Below, in pieces: positions 21,220 to 33,551 of a stretch of 64,000 nt of DNA. The stretch lies in assembly GCA_032622095.1 (NCBI GenBank), contig CP136064.1:134675129-134739128 (forward strand), read 5' to 3'. The notes below the pieces were generated by a model. The model did not search any database. It saw nothing but the letters and a program-made list of their open reading frames with translations, and had not been told where the DNA came from. This DNA comes from Siphonodentalium dalli (taxonomy: Eukaryota; Mollusca; Scaphopoda; Gadilida; Siphonodentaliidae). Each line of letters starts with the position of its first letter. Position 1 is the stretch's first letter. The translations under genes were made by a program, and so were the position numbers.

Positions 21220-24200
21220 GGGGTCATCTCAAAACTCCTATCAGGAAATCAGCCTATTTCCCGATAGATCCCGATAGCATATATATACAGTTATCGGGAA
21301 ATGACGCTTTTTTCGGGAAATTATCGGAATATTTACATAGTCTATCGGGATTCTATCGGAGTTTACTTTCATTTCGGAGTATCATATTCCGAAAGCATGT
21401 TGTTTGGAAAGTTTCTGTATCAGGATTACTCCGGACTTTTATCGGGATTTTATGTTTTATAGGCCTATCTTTATTATTGATTTAATAGTTTCCTAATATG
21501 AGAAATCGTTAGTATAAAGTTTTACAGTATCAGGGGACACGTGTCGTAGAATTATTATATTTTATACTGTGGTGATAAGTGGGTGCTACGTACAATATCG
21601 GTGTTTTACCCGGACAATACACCCCACCCATCGGGAAATCTTCAAAATCAATTCACGGGGAGCATACCCAAATATGTATGCAGTTGTAGGCCTATACTAT
21701 CTTCAAAGCTTGTGTTTGTAATATGTTTAAATACATCCGACTTTTAAATATGGAGGAAATAAAGAAATACATATATTATGGCAAATGTAAAAGATTTGTA
21801 TTTAATCGCGATTCGCCGACGACACAATTAATGCATGCAAAATCGAGTGCAGTCTTAACACGAGATGTCGTATGTTCTATTTTTAGCCCGATTCCAGGAA
21901 TTGGGGTCATCAATGTTTACATTTCTGGGAACAACACATGTGGCATTGCAGAGTAGGTATAATACGTCTTGAAAATTTCACACAGTGAACGGATTTATCA
22001 AACAATTTCAAACATGGGACAACTCAAGCTTAAAAAAAATATCGGGCCTGTGTACACGTATATTCCTAATATACATAGCCTAGGCGAAATTTATATTGCA
22101 ATCATGGCGATGTCCATGCAGCATTTGATGTGCTTTATAATGCAATTGGATTTTTGTTTACCAGCACATGCATGGAAACAACAAATCTCGCCAGTAGACA
22201 GCCGTAGAAAGAAAAATATATCTCCACAGTGTGTTTAACTTTAGCCTAAGCAGGAAATTTTGCTGTTATGCCTACATTATGCATGGTCATGCAGTTTCAA
22301 GGGGAGGGATAGATCGATCATGCATGCCATGAATATCTACTCGGTTCTCTACCCTTTAGTCAAGAGTAGGCTATATATAGAAATTCGTAACATGACATAT
22401 GGGGGGGGGGGGGGGGGGGGGGAGGGATCCTGCTGTACATGTAAAGTTTTAGCAACATTCAGCAGTAATATTCCATAGTTTTTTCATGAATCGTAATATG
22501 GTAAATAAAGAGCGTCTATACAGACCTGTGAAAATATGAATGGAAAATTCCATGCAAATCTGCCGTGCAAAGGTTATAAAAATACGCGAAGTAATCATAA
22601 CATTTAACTGGCAATTAAATGTATGCATGGGCTGCTTTTCATATTCTACATTAATTTCGTTTTCTGTAATTACTACTAATTATAAGGCTGCATTGATTAT
22701 TTCGATAAGTTGAACATAGCCTAATTGTGTTGACATTGTCGAATATCACGATTGCATCATCGAGGTCAAGGTAACACGATGCGATTTATTTGTAGTTGGC
22801 CTGATCATGCTCCTATATTTCGTCATTTTTGTTTTCAAAAAGATGTCTTGCTAACTTTTATTTAGTTTGATGTTTTAAAATGACTTGCCAATAAATATTA
22901 TGTCATATATGACGGCATGATCGACGCATCGAAATGTGCAGGGATCTATCGATCATAACTGGGTCAAGTACGAACATTAGGTGCATATGATGTTCTCGGA
23001 GGGGTAAACATTTTTGTCACTGCTGATTATTTTGTTCTTGTGAGATTACTAATGTTCACATTCACTGCGCATTATCACTTAGATAGTCTCCAGGAAATAC
23101 GCCAAATTGTGATGTGAAAAATTAAAGAATTGACTGCGTAGAACTTGTGTTATGTTTTTAATATTTGTGTCAGTATAGGCGGCGAGGCGACCACGTGCAA
23201 GACGCGCCATTTTCAAAATTAATGATTTAGCGCATTTCGTTATCTGCATTTAAGAATTACCTTGTCAATTTTACACTGAGTATGATTGATAAAAACAATA
23301 CACGGGAGAAATTATATTTATTGCCCGTAGTTTTGAGAACGAATTTATTCTTGAATGATGAACCGAAATCCTGGTGGCGTGAATTGTTTACAAGATACTG
23401 ATGGCGCCAAAAATAAGCGCAAATCAGGTGAGGAAAATCAGCCGAACAATATAGTTCTCAAACATTGTTTGAAGCAAAATACCTGCGATCGAAAATAAAC
23501 TATTTGAAGCCAATGTGTAGTAATTATCGTAATCTTATGGCATTTATTTCACATGTTTGGTAATTTATTCAATTTTTATCAAATATATATTTAAATTTTT
23601 TATCACATTCACTTTGGAACAGTCTATTGCTAGTGTTGAAGGGATACTACGTTTATGAAACCATTTCTTTTTATGTTTCCTTCGGAGCGTTTCTAGGAGA
23701 TATGTGCTGTATGAATAATATGCAAAAATAATTCAATGGAATATTTAATGACTTGGAATAAAAACTTGAAACGTGTAGAGTTTTAATTCTTTTAAACAAG
23801 CTTCCACCCCAATAAAAATGGCTTACGAAGGAATCTGGATGTTGTTTTCGATCCATGCATGTGCTGGTAAACAAAAATGCAATTGCGTTATAAAGCACAT
23901 CGAATGCTGTCGCACATTGCAATAAATTTTGCCTAGGCTATTTTTTTTGGAATATACGTACAGGCCCTTTTTTTTTTTTAAGCTGGACTCCCATGTTTGA
24001 AATTGATTTATTTTAAAATCCGTTCACTGTGTGAAATCTGATAATGATTTGTCTTCTTCAAGACATACTCGAACTGCAATGCCACGTGTGTTGTTCCCAG
24101 AAACGTAAATATCGATGACCCTAATTCCTGGAATCGGGCTAAAAATAGAACATACGACATCTCATGTTAAGACTGCACTCGATTGCATGTGCATGCATTA

Positions 24201-24843
24201 ATTGTGTCGTCGGCGATTCGCGAATATAAATACAAATCGTTTACATAAATTTGCTATAATATATTTATATCTTTATTTCCTCCACATTTAAAAGTCGGAT
24301 GTATTTATACATATTACAAACATAAGCTTTGAGATAGTATACAACTGCATACCATATTTGGGTATGCTCCCCGCGAATTGATTTTGAAGATTTCCTGATG
24401 GGTGGGTGTATTGTCCGGATAAAATACCAATATTGTACGTACGTAGCACCTACTGATAACCACAGTATAACATATAATAGTTCTACGACACGTGTCCCCC
24501 AGCTGATACTGTAAAACTTTATGATACTAACGATTTCTCATATTAGGAAACTATTAAATCAATAATATAAAAGATAGGCCTATAAAACATAAAATCCCGA
24601 TAAAAGTCCTGAGTAATCCCGATACAGAAACTTTCCAAACAACATGCGCGTTGTTTTCGGAATATGATACTCCGAAATGAAAGTAAACTCTGATAGAATC
24701 CCGATAGACTATGTAAATATTCCGATATTTTCCCGAAAAACGTTGCGTCATTTCCCGATAATTTCCCGATAACTGCATATATATGCTATCGGGATCTATC
24801 GGAAAATAGACTGATTTCCTGATAGTAGTTTTGAGATGACCCC
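21220..24843. mobile_element. Inner Harbinger-like element built as a giant inverted repeat
   Basis: It is flanked by TTA at 21217-21219 and 24844-24846. The ends are GGGGTCATCTCAAAACT plus CTATCAGGAAATCAG on both sides. Inverted homology continues about 1 kb inwards: left arm 21220 to about 22190, right arm about 23835 to 24843, with a 1.6-kb spacer. The subterminal dictionary is TCCCGATA/TATCGGGA, different from the outer element. The left arm has a 77-codon open frame (21723-21956), but the matching frame in the right arm is broken, so coding is unlikely. The spacer has a 22-base G run at 22401-22422. Confidence 0.85.
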
Positions 24844-24926
24844 TTACCGATTGTTTTCCGATTCAAAAGGCTTGATTACAATCGGTAAATGGCAATCGGT
24901 ACCGATTAGAGTTTTGAGATGACCCC

Positions 24927-25485
24927 TTACTGCCATGTAGTTTACATATAGTATAACCATTAATATACAGGGAAATGTAAACATATAGTTTGCACTTAAG
25001 ATGGCATATGAGAGAGTAATACACGGAAAGGCAAGTAGAGGTGAAGGGGTCTCTCTCACCAACCATCAGGATCATGGGCTCCCAGGTTTAGAATACGGGA
25101 TTTAGGTGCTCAGTTTTAGCAAAATGGGATCATGCATAATACCCAGCTCAACCTAGAGTCCCATGTGACCTATTGCGAGACTGTGTTAAAATGGATACTA
25201 TCAATGGATGGACGAGTGCAGGGAGCTAATTTTGCAGACACGTCATTGATTGGACAAACTTGTAACAGTATATGATGGAGGTTAACAGAAGAAAGAAAGA
25301 GGAATCCCATGCAGAGCCTGGACTTGAGAGTCCAAATATACTGTTTTGCATTATACATTGGTTGCCAGGTTTATTCCAGGGGCAATTATGCAACGAACAT
25401 GCTTTACAAGAATTGTTGTCGGACGTGACCGAAAAAGACAAATTTATTAATTCCAAAATATTTTATAACCTATTCTAGGTTAAAT
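24927..25485. other. Unannotated stretch
   Basis: No recognisable gene or repeat. Frames at 25170-25478 on both strands overlap one another and show no family features. Confidence 0.4.
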
Positions 25486-27192
25486 GAAAGTGTCAATGAC
25501 ACTGTAGCTCAACTTAGGAAGGGGAATAATTTAATGGTCGACAGTAAATGGAGGAATAGGGAAAGTGCTAATTGAAATGTCTAAGTAAGACTAGATGTTC
25601 ATGTCAATATCAACATTCATAACAGGTTTCATAATGATCGGATCAGGGATGTGGTGATTATGGTGTGCCAAAGGATTTATTGATGCAAAGAGTAAATTCT
25701 AAAATGGATACCGGCAGCCATGTTTTTTTCCGAATTACCCCAAAATGACTTGTTCCCATCTACAGCCTTTACAAATCTCATAATGATCTGATCAAAGGTA
25801 TGACCTGTAGCCTGTGCCAATGGATTTAGTCATGCAAAGAGTAAAATCCAAGATGGCTGCTGGCGGCCATGTTTTTCGGCTGAACGACCCCAAAATGACT
25901 CGTTTCCCATCTACATGTCATTGTTAACATACATGACAAATTTCTTGAAGTTCCGACCAAAGCTACGACCTGTAGCCCGCACCAAAGGATTTATTCATGC
26001 AAAGAGTAAAATCCAATATGGCTGCTGGCGGACATGTTTTTTAGCCAAACGACCCCAAAATGACTCGTTCCCATCTACATGTTAATATTAACATCCATGA
26101 TAAATATCATGATGATCAGACAAACAGTACGACCTGTAGCCCGTGCCAATGGATTGAATTTTGAAATCCAAGATGGCTGCCAGCGGCCATGTTATTTGGC
26201 CGTATGACCCCAAAATGACTCGTTCCCATATACATGTTAATATCAATATTCATAACAAATTTCATAAAGGTCAGACCAAAGGTACGACCTGTAACCCGCG
26301 CCAAAGGATTTAGTCATGCAAAGAGTAAAATCCAAGATGGCTGCTGGCGGCCATGTTTTTTGGCCGAACGACCCCAAAATCACTCGTTCCCATCTATATG
26401 TCATTGTTAACATCCATGACAAATTTCATGAAGTTCTGATCAAAACTACGACCTGTAGCCTGCGCCAAAGGATTTAGTCATGCAAAGAGTAAAATCCAAG
26501 ATGGCTGCCAGCGGCCATGTTTTTTGGCCAAACGACCCCAAAATGACTCGTTCCCATCTACATGTCAATGTCAACATTCATGTCAAATTTCATAAAGATC
26601 AGACCAAAGGTACGACCTGTAGCCCGCGCCAAAGGATTTAGTCATGCAAAGAGTAAAATCCAAGATGGCTGCTGGCGGCCATGTTTTTTGGCCGAACAAC
26701 CCCAAAATCACTCGTTCCCATCTACATGTCTTTGTTAACATCCATGACAAATTTCATGAAGTTCCGATCAAAACTACGACCTGTAGCCTGCGCCAAATGA
26801 TTTAGTCATGCAAAGAGTAAAATCCAAGATGGCTGCTGACGGTCATGTTTTTTGGCCGAACGACCCCAAAATGACTCGTTCCCATCTACATGTCAATATT
26901 AACATCCATGACAAATTTCATGATGATCAAACCAACAGTACGACCAGTAGCCCGCGCCAATGGATTGAATTTTGAAATCCAAGATGGCCACCAGCGGCCA
27001 TATTTTTTGGCCGAATGACCCCAAAATGACTCGTTCCCATCTACATGTCAATGTCAACATTCATGCAAAATTTCATAAAGATCAGACCAAAGGTACGTCC
27101 TGTAGCCCGCGCACACACGGACACACGCACACACGGACGACGGACGCCAAGCCATGGCAATAGCTCAAACTTACAAAAGTAAGTTGAGCTAA
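25486..27192 (+). mobile_element. Complete HINE/pearl-like element (about ten core units)
   Basis: The head starts TGAAAGTGTCAATGACACTG. The first two core units are diverged and of the older type, later units resemble the 11-13 kb array. A GGACACACGCACAC microsatellite lies near 27115-27142 and the hairpin tail at 27161-27191. The head carries a few differences from the 10.9 and 19.6 kb copies. Confidence 0.85.
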
Positions 27193-28250
27193 AAATTGTT
27201 TCCCGCCAAGTAAAAGTTTATTCCAAAAAGCGATAAGGCTTCGGAAAAATGCTGTTTTCAACAGAAATATGATGATATTCAGAAAATAGATCAAAGTGGG
27301 AAGAAAATTAATGCTGAACAAGCTATCTTAGCAGGAGAAGAGCAGTAATTTCTATTTTCAGAGAAAGTCAAAAGCATCAAGTTTATACATTATAGATTTT
27401 ACAAGGGCCCAAAATCAACTCTAAATACAGGGGACATCAAAAGGCATATATAACCTGATACCACACAATAAGGCATAAACTTACCTTTTGTACAGTTATT
27501 TCAGTTATTAACATGCAGTTCTTTGATCGTTTTTCTTCCTTTCCATGTATAGAGTTTATTTATTTGTCGCTCCAACACACACTTCATTCTAAAAGCTTGT
27601 ACAGCGATGTGTTCAGCAGAAACAACATTTTGGAAATAGAAAATTATCTATCTATCTGACATTTATCAGATGCCCAGAAAGGGGCTTTCTGATTGGGTTA
27701 GCCACCCAGGATTAAAACTATCAGGTGTAATATGATTCGTAGATTCCAAATATGCACACACAAAATTTGTGCCGAAAACTGGTTATACGTCCTTTTGAAA
27801 CTTCACCGATGACATGTCTACGGATGGATGGTCGGACACATGTTCGAATGATCTGGAAGTCGATATTAAAAAATTGCTGCAAATGCCAATCTAGCTGTTA
27901 TGATATCTCACCAGATCTTTGGCAGTTTGACTAATGTCATCCCATTCAGGATTACTAAAGCTGTAGTTGCCTTGCATAATGGACCGTAGCATGTACATTT
28001 GTTTCCTGTGCCAAAATGGTGGAGACCCACTCAACCTGTGGAAAGATGAAAGTATCAATTACACTGTTGCTTCAATTGAGAACAGCAAAATTCTTCTGAA
28101 ATCTCAAAATAAATGACAGCAAAAATCATCATAATACCCGGTAATGATTATCTTTATCAGAATTATTTTCATTCAACTACCATGACCTACTCATGTTTTT
28201 AAAAACCAGTTTAGGCTCAGCTGACCACAGTGCATAATCAATTAATTAAG
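27193..28250. other. Unannotated stretch
   Basis: No recognisable gene. 28051-28090 (ATGAAAGTATCAATTACACT) looks like a very diverged HINE head. Confidence 0.4.
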
Positions 28251-28300
28251 GTGTCAATGACACTGTAGCTCAACTTGGGAGGAATAATTTGGATAATGTC
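28251..28300 (+). repeat. HINE head fragment
   Basis: GTGTCAATGACACTGTAGCT followed by CAACTTGGGAGGAATAATTT, without core or tail. Confidence 0.8.
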
Positions 28301-28340
28301 AATCATTGCTGTCAAAGTGAAGATACTGAATGATTAAAGT

Positions 28341-28455
28341 TAACGAGAGGCCGATCACGATCGCAGATGTTAACCCATCCCTTGGCGATAGTAAATTACT
28401 ATGATCGGAATCATAAATGAGAGTTTTGATGTTGAATTATAGAGTATACTGTTAT
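28341..28455 (+). repeat. Dispersed repeat interrupted by two transposons; intact paralogue at 29963-30160
   Basis: Shares AACGAGAGGCCGATCACGAT, AACCCATCCCTTGGCGATAG and GAATTATAGAGTATACTGTT with 29963-30085. The paralogue continues into ACAAATTATTGGAATGTATG, which here reappears only at 33430-33480, after both insertions. Confidence 0.85.
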
Positions 28456-29296
28456 CAGGGTTTCCGCTAGGGGGTAGGGGAATGGGGCCGGTAGCCGTCA
28501 AGGGGAAAAATCCAGGTAAAAGTAGCCTGTTTTACTTTTAATACTGGTTGAACTACTTTCGTTATATCTGCCAATAGAATCGTGTGAGAGTAGAAATGGC
28601 AGATTGTTTTGTTCCATTTCTGCCCAAGTGCCAAGCTATCAAACCTTATACATGTACCTGTAACTTTAAAACTAGTAAATTTATTAGATATAAATTAATT
28701 TACGAAGTACATGTACAGAACACCAGTAATTTGGATCCCGAGTTAAACATGCTCGTTAATGTTAAAAGACTCACTGTGGAAGACCCAGCAGATATTTCGG
28801 ATGCATAACGTAATCGGAATATATTAAGGCTGATTACATATCTGGCCGACGAGTATTCTTTGTGGGCAGTGGTAAGATGCCTTGATGCCCGGTGTGGCTA
28901 CTCCCACATTTCTCTCTCGCTCTATTACAAAGTGAACAGTATATTTTGCGGTATAAAACATGACAGGTACGATTAAAATACTGCTCTTTTGCATAACATA
29001 ACCAGGTACTAACCGCAACGTAACTAACCAGCCTCAAAGGCATAGCTTCTAGCGATGTCAGTTCCGATCACTTCATGTTTCAATTTAACAACGCGTTTAG
29101 AGTGTGTACACTCACAAGATATAAAATAAATTCACCTTTTAAAATTCCTTTACTATTCCAACAAAATTCAGAAGTTTTAAACATCTTTATACCTTTATAG
29201 ACATGCAGTATGTCCTGGGGTATGGCAGGAGGGGTAAACTTGGCGAGGGGAACGGGGCCGTCAAGGGGACCTCCTGCCGGTATAGCGGAAACCCTG
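28456..29296. mobile_element. hAT-like non-autonomous element, 841 bp
   Basis: Ends are CAGGGTTTCCGCTA and TAGCGGAAACCCTG (perfect 14-bp inverted repeats). CTGTTAT flanks both sides (28449-28455, 29297-29303); an eighth base differs (A versus G). Subterminal GGGGAA-GGGGCCG...CCGTCAAGGGG blocks occur at each end in the same orientation. A 74-codon frame inside (28584-28808) has no recognised domain. The empty site is preserved in the paralogue near 30070. Confidence 0.8.
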
Positions 29297-29814
29297 CTGT
29301 TATGTACTATTAGGGAGCTTGTCCAATTCCGACGGAATTTCCGTCGGAAATCGGTGTTTCGGATGGATATTTCCGATCTCCGATACCGATGGCAATCAGA
29401 GTTTTTGTATCGTTATAAAACTCCGATTCTGTCGGAGATTTTTCGCGGTGTCGTCGGTAAAATCATCCGATTCAATCGGAGTTTTATATCGGAGTTCCCG
29501 TTCTTCAAGTGCGGTATGTTTTGGAAAACTCCGATCCCGTGAATCTTCGTGAGAGCTTTTAATAAATCGTCGTTTCGGTTCTTCGTGTATATTGTTTATA
29601 TACCAGACACAACTGAGAAAGACATGTAACATGTTACGTCCATTCTAAACGACTCGGCCATTTCCACTTCGCTGAGGAAATAACCTCCACATAAATAGAA
29701 ACCATATTCGCGCAATGCTAAAATAGGCCTATATGCGTGTAGGATTTGAACCGGTGGAATATGATCTCTACTGGTAAACATATTATTAGGTGCATACAAG
29801 ATTTTGAAATACAC

Positions 29815-30160
29815 TGGGTTTACGGTATTCTCAGAATCCAACGATGTTGCAAATATAGCACGTGCATGCTTCCGAGTTTGTATGATATTCAGAGCTGTGT
29901 CATATTTAGGACAGCCTACTGTAAACCCATTGATTTGTGTCCACATCAAAACGTTGGTTTGAAATGAAATGAAACGAGAGGCCGATCACGATCGGCAGAT
30001 GTTTAACCCATCCCTTGGCGATAGTAAATTGTTATAATCAGAATCATAATCTTTTAATGTTGAATTATAGAGTATACTGTTATGATATGAAGTAGTATAT
30101 GGCAAATGTACATAATAACCAGTAATAACACAAATTATTGGAATGTATGAGTCAATATAG
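29815..30160 (+). repeat. Repeats inside the 29.3-kb element
   Basis: 29815-29965 shares CACTGGGTTTAC-GTATTCTCAG and CATCAAAACG-TGGTTTGAAA blocks with 32200-32300 and 32968-33000. 29963-30160 is the uninterrupted paralogue of the sequence split at 28455/29297/33426. Confidence 0.7.
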
Positions 30161-30609
30161 AAGGGTTAATATAACGTCTAAACTCTAGAGCCTGTCACCA
30201 CTATCATAGTATAAGCAGTTCTATTCATGTTGTTGCAAATTGCCATGTGAGATATCAAAATAATATAATTATTTATTTAATGGAAAAGGTTAAAAGACAT
30301 GGAATGGGTAAAAGGGGTTAAATCACCTATCTCTGCCCTGTTTGATCCAATGTAGTCCCATCATCCAAGGACTTAGAGAGCTCCATTGGTCTAGTTAAAT
30401 AAATTCACATTAAGTTGTGGTTAATAAGATAGCTAAATCAATTTATCCAATAATTCACTAATTTGTGTCTCTTATACAGAGGGAACATATGAGGGCTATA
30501 AATAACTCTCAATAAACCATGTCTTTTTATCTCTCTCACAGAGAAGCTGTGAGGCTGAGGTATTCATTAATTGTAAGTTACTTGGGTTATAATTGGATAA
30601 TTCTTAGTT

Positions 30610-31301
30610 GAAAAAGGGCCATATCTCTGGTATAACAAATTGGATCTAACCCATATTCAAACTCGTTCTGTATTTTGAGTTGAGAAACTCATATACCAAA
30701 TTTGGCTCCTATCAGATGAAAAATGGTTGCTTTATCGAAGTATGTGTGAACTATATGTCAAAGGACCATAACTCCATTAAAAAACATCCGATCAAACCCA
30801 TATTCGAACTCAATCAGTATGTTGGTCTGAGAACCTCATATACCATATTTGGTTATAATCAGATAAAAAACGTTTGAGTTATGGCAGAATTCATGAATTC
30901 TAAGTCAAAAAAGGGCCATAACTCTGTAAAAAAAACTCGGATCAAACCCATATTCGAACTCGGTCTGTATTTTGGGCCGAGAAACTCACATACCAAATTT
31001 GGTTCCGATCAGATAAAAAATGTTTGAGTTATGGCAGAATGCGTGAATTCTAAGTCGAAAAAGTTCCATAACTCTGTAAAAAAAAGTCGGATCAAACCCA
31101 TATTCGAACTCGATCTGTATTTTCGGCTGAAAACCCCATATACAAAATTTGGTTTTGATAAGGTAGAAAATGTTTGAGTTATCGCATTACACGTAAAGTG
31201 TCTACGGACGGACAGACGGACGGACGGACGGACGGACGAACGACGAGTGGTCAATCCGGACAACGACACTATGTTTACCATACATGGTATGGGTAAACAT
31301 A
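30610..31301 (+). mobile_element. Family A copy 3: three to four core units plus tail, head absent
   Basis: Units carry GGGCCATAACTCTGT, CGGATCAAACCCATATTCGA and ATACCAAATTTGGTTCCGAT. The microsatellite is (GGAC)n at 31208-31240. The palindromic tail lies at 31270-31301 and is slightly shorter than in the other copies. Confidence 0.85.
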
Positions 31302-33115
31302 AAAACCTGGAAGTTACCTATATATACTTGTTCCTCAATAATCAACATCACATTAGTTTAAACATATTTTATTTTAACCATTATTGGGGTGGTCGCAAAT
31401 CGAGATTGCATGCTTTTCTCTATGTCGCAATAAACATTGAATTGATTATCCAGGAGAAATTCCATAATTGTAAGCGACGCAAAGCAAACTCGTTCACGAA
31501 GTCACTTAAATTAATCGTGCAATTTGTTGGGACCTTCACCTGTATAGGGCCTACAGTGAAGTATATTATTAGGGAATACGTAGGCATATTGGCTAAGAGA
31601 TATATATGATCATTTATTCCGCGTGTTATTTGTTCGACTTCATAAGGGTCCCTGTCAAAACTTCCAAGTTCCCAGATTTTGTATTCTGGAGTATGGAATA
31701 TCTACGGACGTTAGCCATAGTAGAGATTCGTACATATATTTATATCGATGTTTTAAAACAGAAAAATCCCAAATAATTATTAGTTAGAAAATCGAATAAA
31801 GAAAATTTTGAACTAATTCCAACAACAAATTTTATGCTCTTGGGCATTAAATTTCCAACTTCTGAACATTTTGAAAGAACTGTATCCTGGCTACTACACC
31901 CCCCCCCCGCCAACTTCACTGTCAGCAGCTAGGTCCCTGGTAATCCTAAAATCCAACCCACAATGAGTGGGTGCAAATGAAAGTTCATGGACTTGGGCAT
32001 TTGGTTCAAAGGGCACCGAATGTTGAAGTAGAGTCTGGTTCAGATGAGTGCTGTAAATATATTAAATAAGGACAGGTTAGGACACAAGAACTTAAGGAGA
32101 AATCACGTATTTTGTCTCACTTCTGACTCACCAAATTAGCCGACTAGCTGTCGGTATCATTGGGAGCATGTATGAAGAATTGTATTGTTTACGATACCAC
32201 AATCACTGGGTTTACAGTATTCTCAGAAACCAACGATGTGGCAAAATAAAGCACTACTGTAAACCCCACGTTTTGCGTACATTTTAAACGTGGGTTTGAT
32301 ATAGAATGGCAGATTGCAAATGTAAGATGATCCACGCGACACAGAATGTATAATATAAACCGGTGTAGTGGGGAATAACTTATTGGGTCCTTATTCTTCT
32401 ATTGATGATGGTTTACATATTAAACGGTGACCGTTGATCCAAATGAGGACAAGTTACCTAATTGCAAAAACACTTGTACGAAATAAACATTTGCATTGTT
32501 TACGGCACCACTCAGCACTGGTTTACGGTACCGTCTAATTTTATTATAATTCGACAAAGTAACAAATTAAGGGAAAGGTCAAGTGACCAGTACTGAATGG
32601 GCAAATCTCCGCAGCTAAAGTCAGAGTTGCAAACATTTCTGGGTGTGACTGTGAGCGGTATTGAAAACAATACACATTTATTTGGCAGGTCGGCTTAGAC
32701 GTTGTTCCTTTAGAAAGTTGATGTATTTTTTATTGATTTTTCCAAACTTGGTCGTGTTGTAACTTTGATTCCAGAAAACAATCCTCAAAAATAAAGTAAA
32801 AGCAAAAAAGCCCAGCCGTGTAGACCGTTTAATCATATTGCTGCTTTAGTGCCCATATAACTGCTTCATATTTTACTTTTGCTGGGGAGATTTGGATGGA
32901 AATTCACATTCAAACATGGTCTCTTGAACTGCCCCTTAATAGCACTTGCTTTACGAGAATTCAGACATTGGCCACATCAAAACGCAGGTTTGAAATATAG
33001 CATGAGTTGCCTTATACTATAAATTTGGTCTGGGGGGAACATATATTTGGGACTTAATTTAATCTTCTGTTTATAAAAGTTTCATTATACGGAGTTTGAA
33101 TTGTCCGATATTAAC
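31302..33115. other. Interior of the 29.3-kb element, otherwise unannotated
   Basis: It contains an 8-base C run at 31902 and the repeat blocks noted at 32.2 and 32.97 kb. No gene was recognised. Confidence 0.4.
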
Positions 33116-33425
33116 CAAATCCGAGATGTAGTAAATCGGAGAAATTATTATACAAAACTCAAATCACATCGTCGTTTTGATATCGTAGAAAACTCTGATG
33201 AAATCTGATAAAATCGGAGTTTTAACATCGTAGTTTTCATATCGGAGAAAAATTCTGATTTCATCGGAGTTTTGTTCAGTGTTCATCGGAATTTTCACTG
33301 GAATTGATCGGAGAAAAAACTCCGATCTGAGAAATTCCGATGATGGAGGGAGAAATTTCCGATTAAAACTCCGATTAAAAGCTCCGATCACCGACGGAAA
33401 TTCCGTCGGAATTGGACAAGGTCCC

Positions 33426-33551
33426 TTATAGACAAATGTACATAAAGCAAAATATTGGAATTTATGGGTCACTCGCATTTATATAAGAGAACGCACTGGT
33501 ACAGGATCTGTAATGCTGCACCACCACAGCCTTGGGTTAAATGTGAAAAAG
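33426..33551 (+). repeat. Resumption of the interrupted dispersed repeat
   Basis: ACAAATGTACATAAAGCAAA then ATTGGAATTTATGGGTCA match the 3' part of the paralogue at 30105-30150. TATAAGAGAACGCACTGGTA that follows belongs to the repeat also seen at 48010 and 52270. Confidence 0.7.

Larger units (their letters stand above)
18776..24926. mobile_element. Outer Harbinger-like element with ATCGGTA/CCGAT subterminal repeats
   Basis: Both ends carry GGGGTCATCTCAAAACT (18776-18792 and inverted at 24910-24926). Inside the ends lie many CCGAT and ATCGGTA motifs (left 18796-18985, 21060-21215; right 24846-24905). The right flank is TTA; the left flank is ATA, so the 3-bp target duplication is imperfect. 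It is interrupted by a HINE-like element (19595-20632) and by a related element (21220-24843). The 3-bp TTA duplication with GGG...CCC ends fits PIF/Harbinger MITEs; no transposase is present. Confidence 0.7.
29313..33425. mobile_element. Harbinger-like element with CTCCGAT subterminal repeats, 4.1 kb
   Basis: It is flanked by TTA at 29310-29312 and 33426-33428. The 35-bp terminal inverted repeats differ at one position: GGGAGCTTGTCCAATTCCGA at the left versus GGGACCTTGTCCAATTCCGA (inverted) at the right, followed by the palindrome CCGACGGAATTTCCGTCGG or its variant. CTCCGAT/ATCGGAG motifs crowd both subterminal regions (29350-29540 and 33120-33400). The interior carries other repeats (a paralogue of 28341, a family A copy). 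No transposase frame is seen. TTA duplications support PIF/Harbinger. Confidence 0.8.

Noticed and set aside
21723-21956. 77-codon ORF in the left arm of the inner Harbinger-like element
   Set aside because: The matching sequence in the right arm has stops and indels, so the frame is not under selection.
29735-29765. tRNA B-box-like GGTTCAAATCC on the minus strand
   Set aside because: No A box at a suitable distance and no cloverleaf could be folded by eye.
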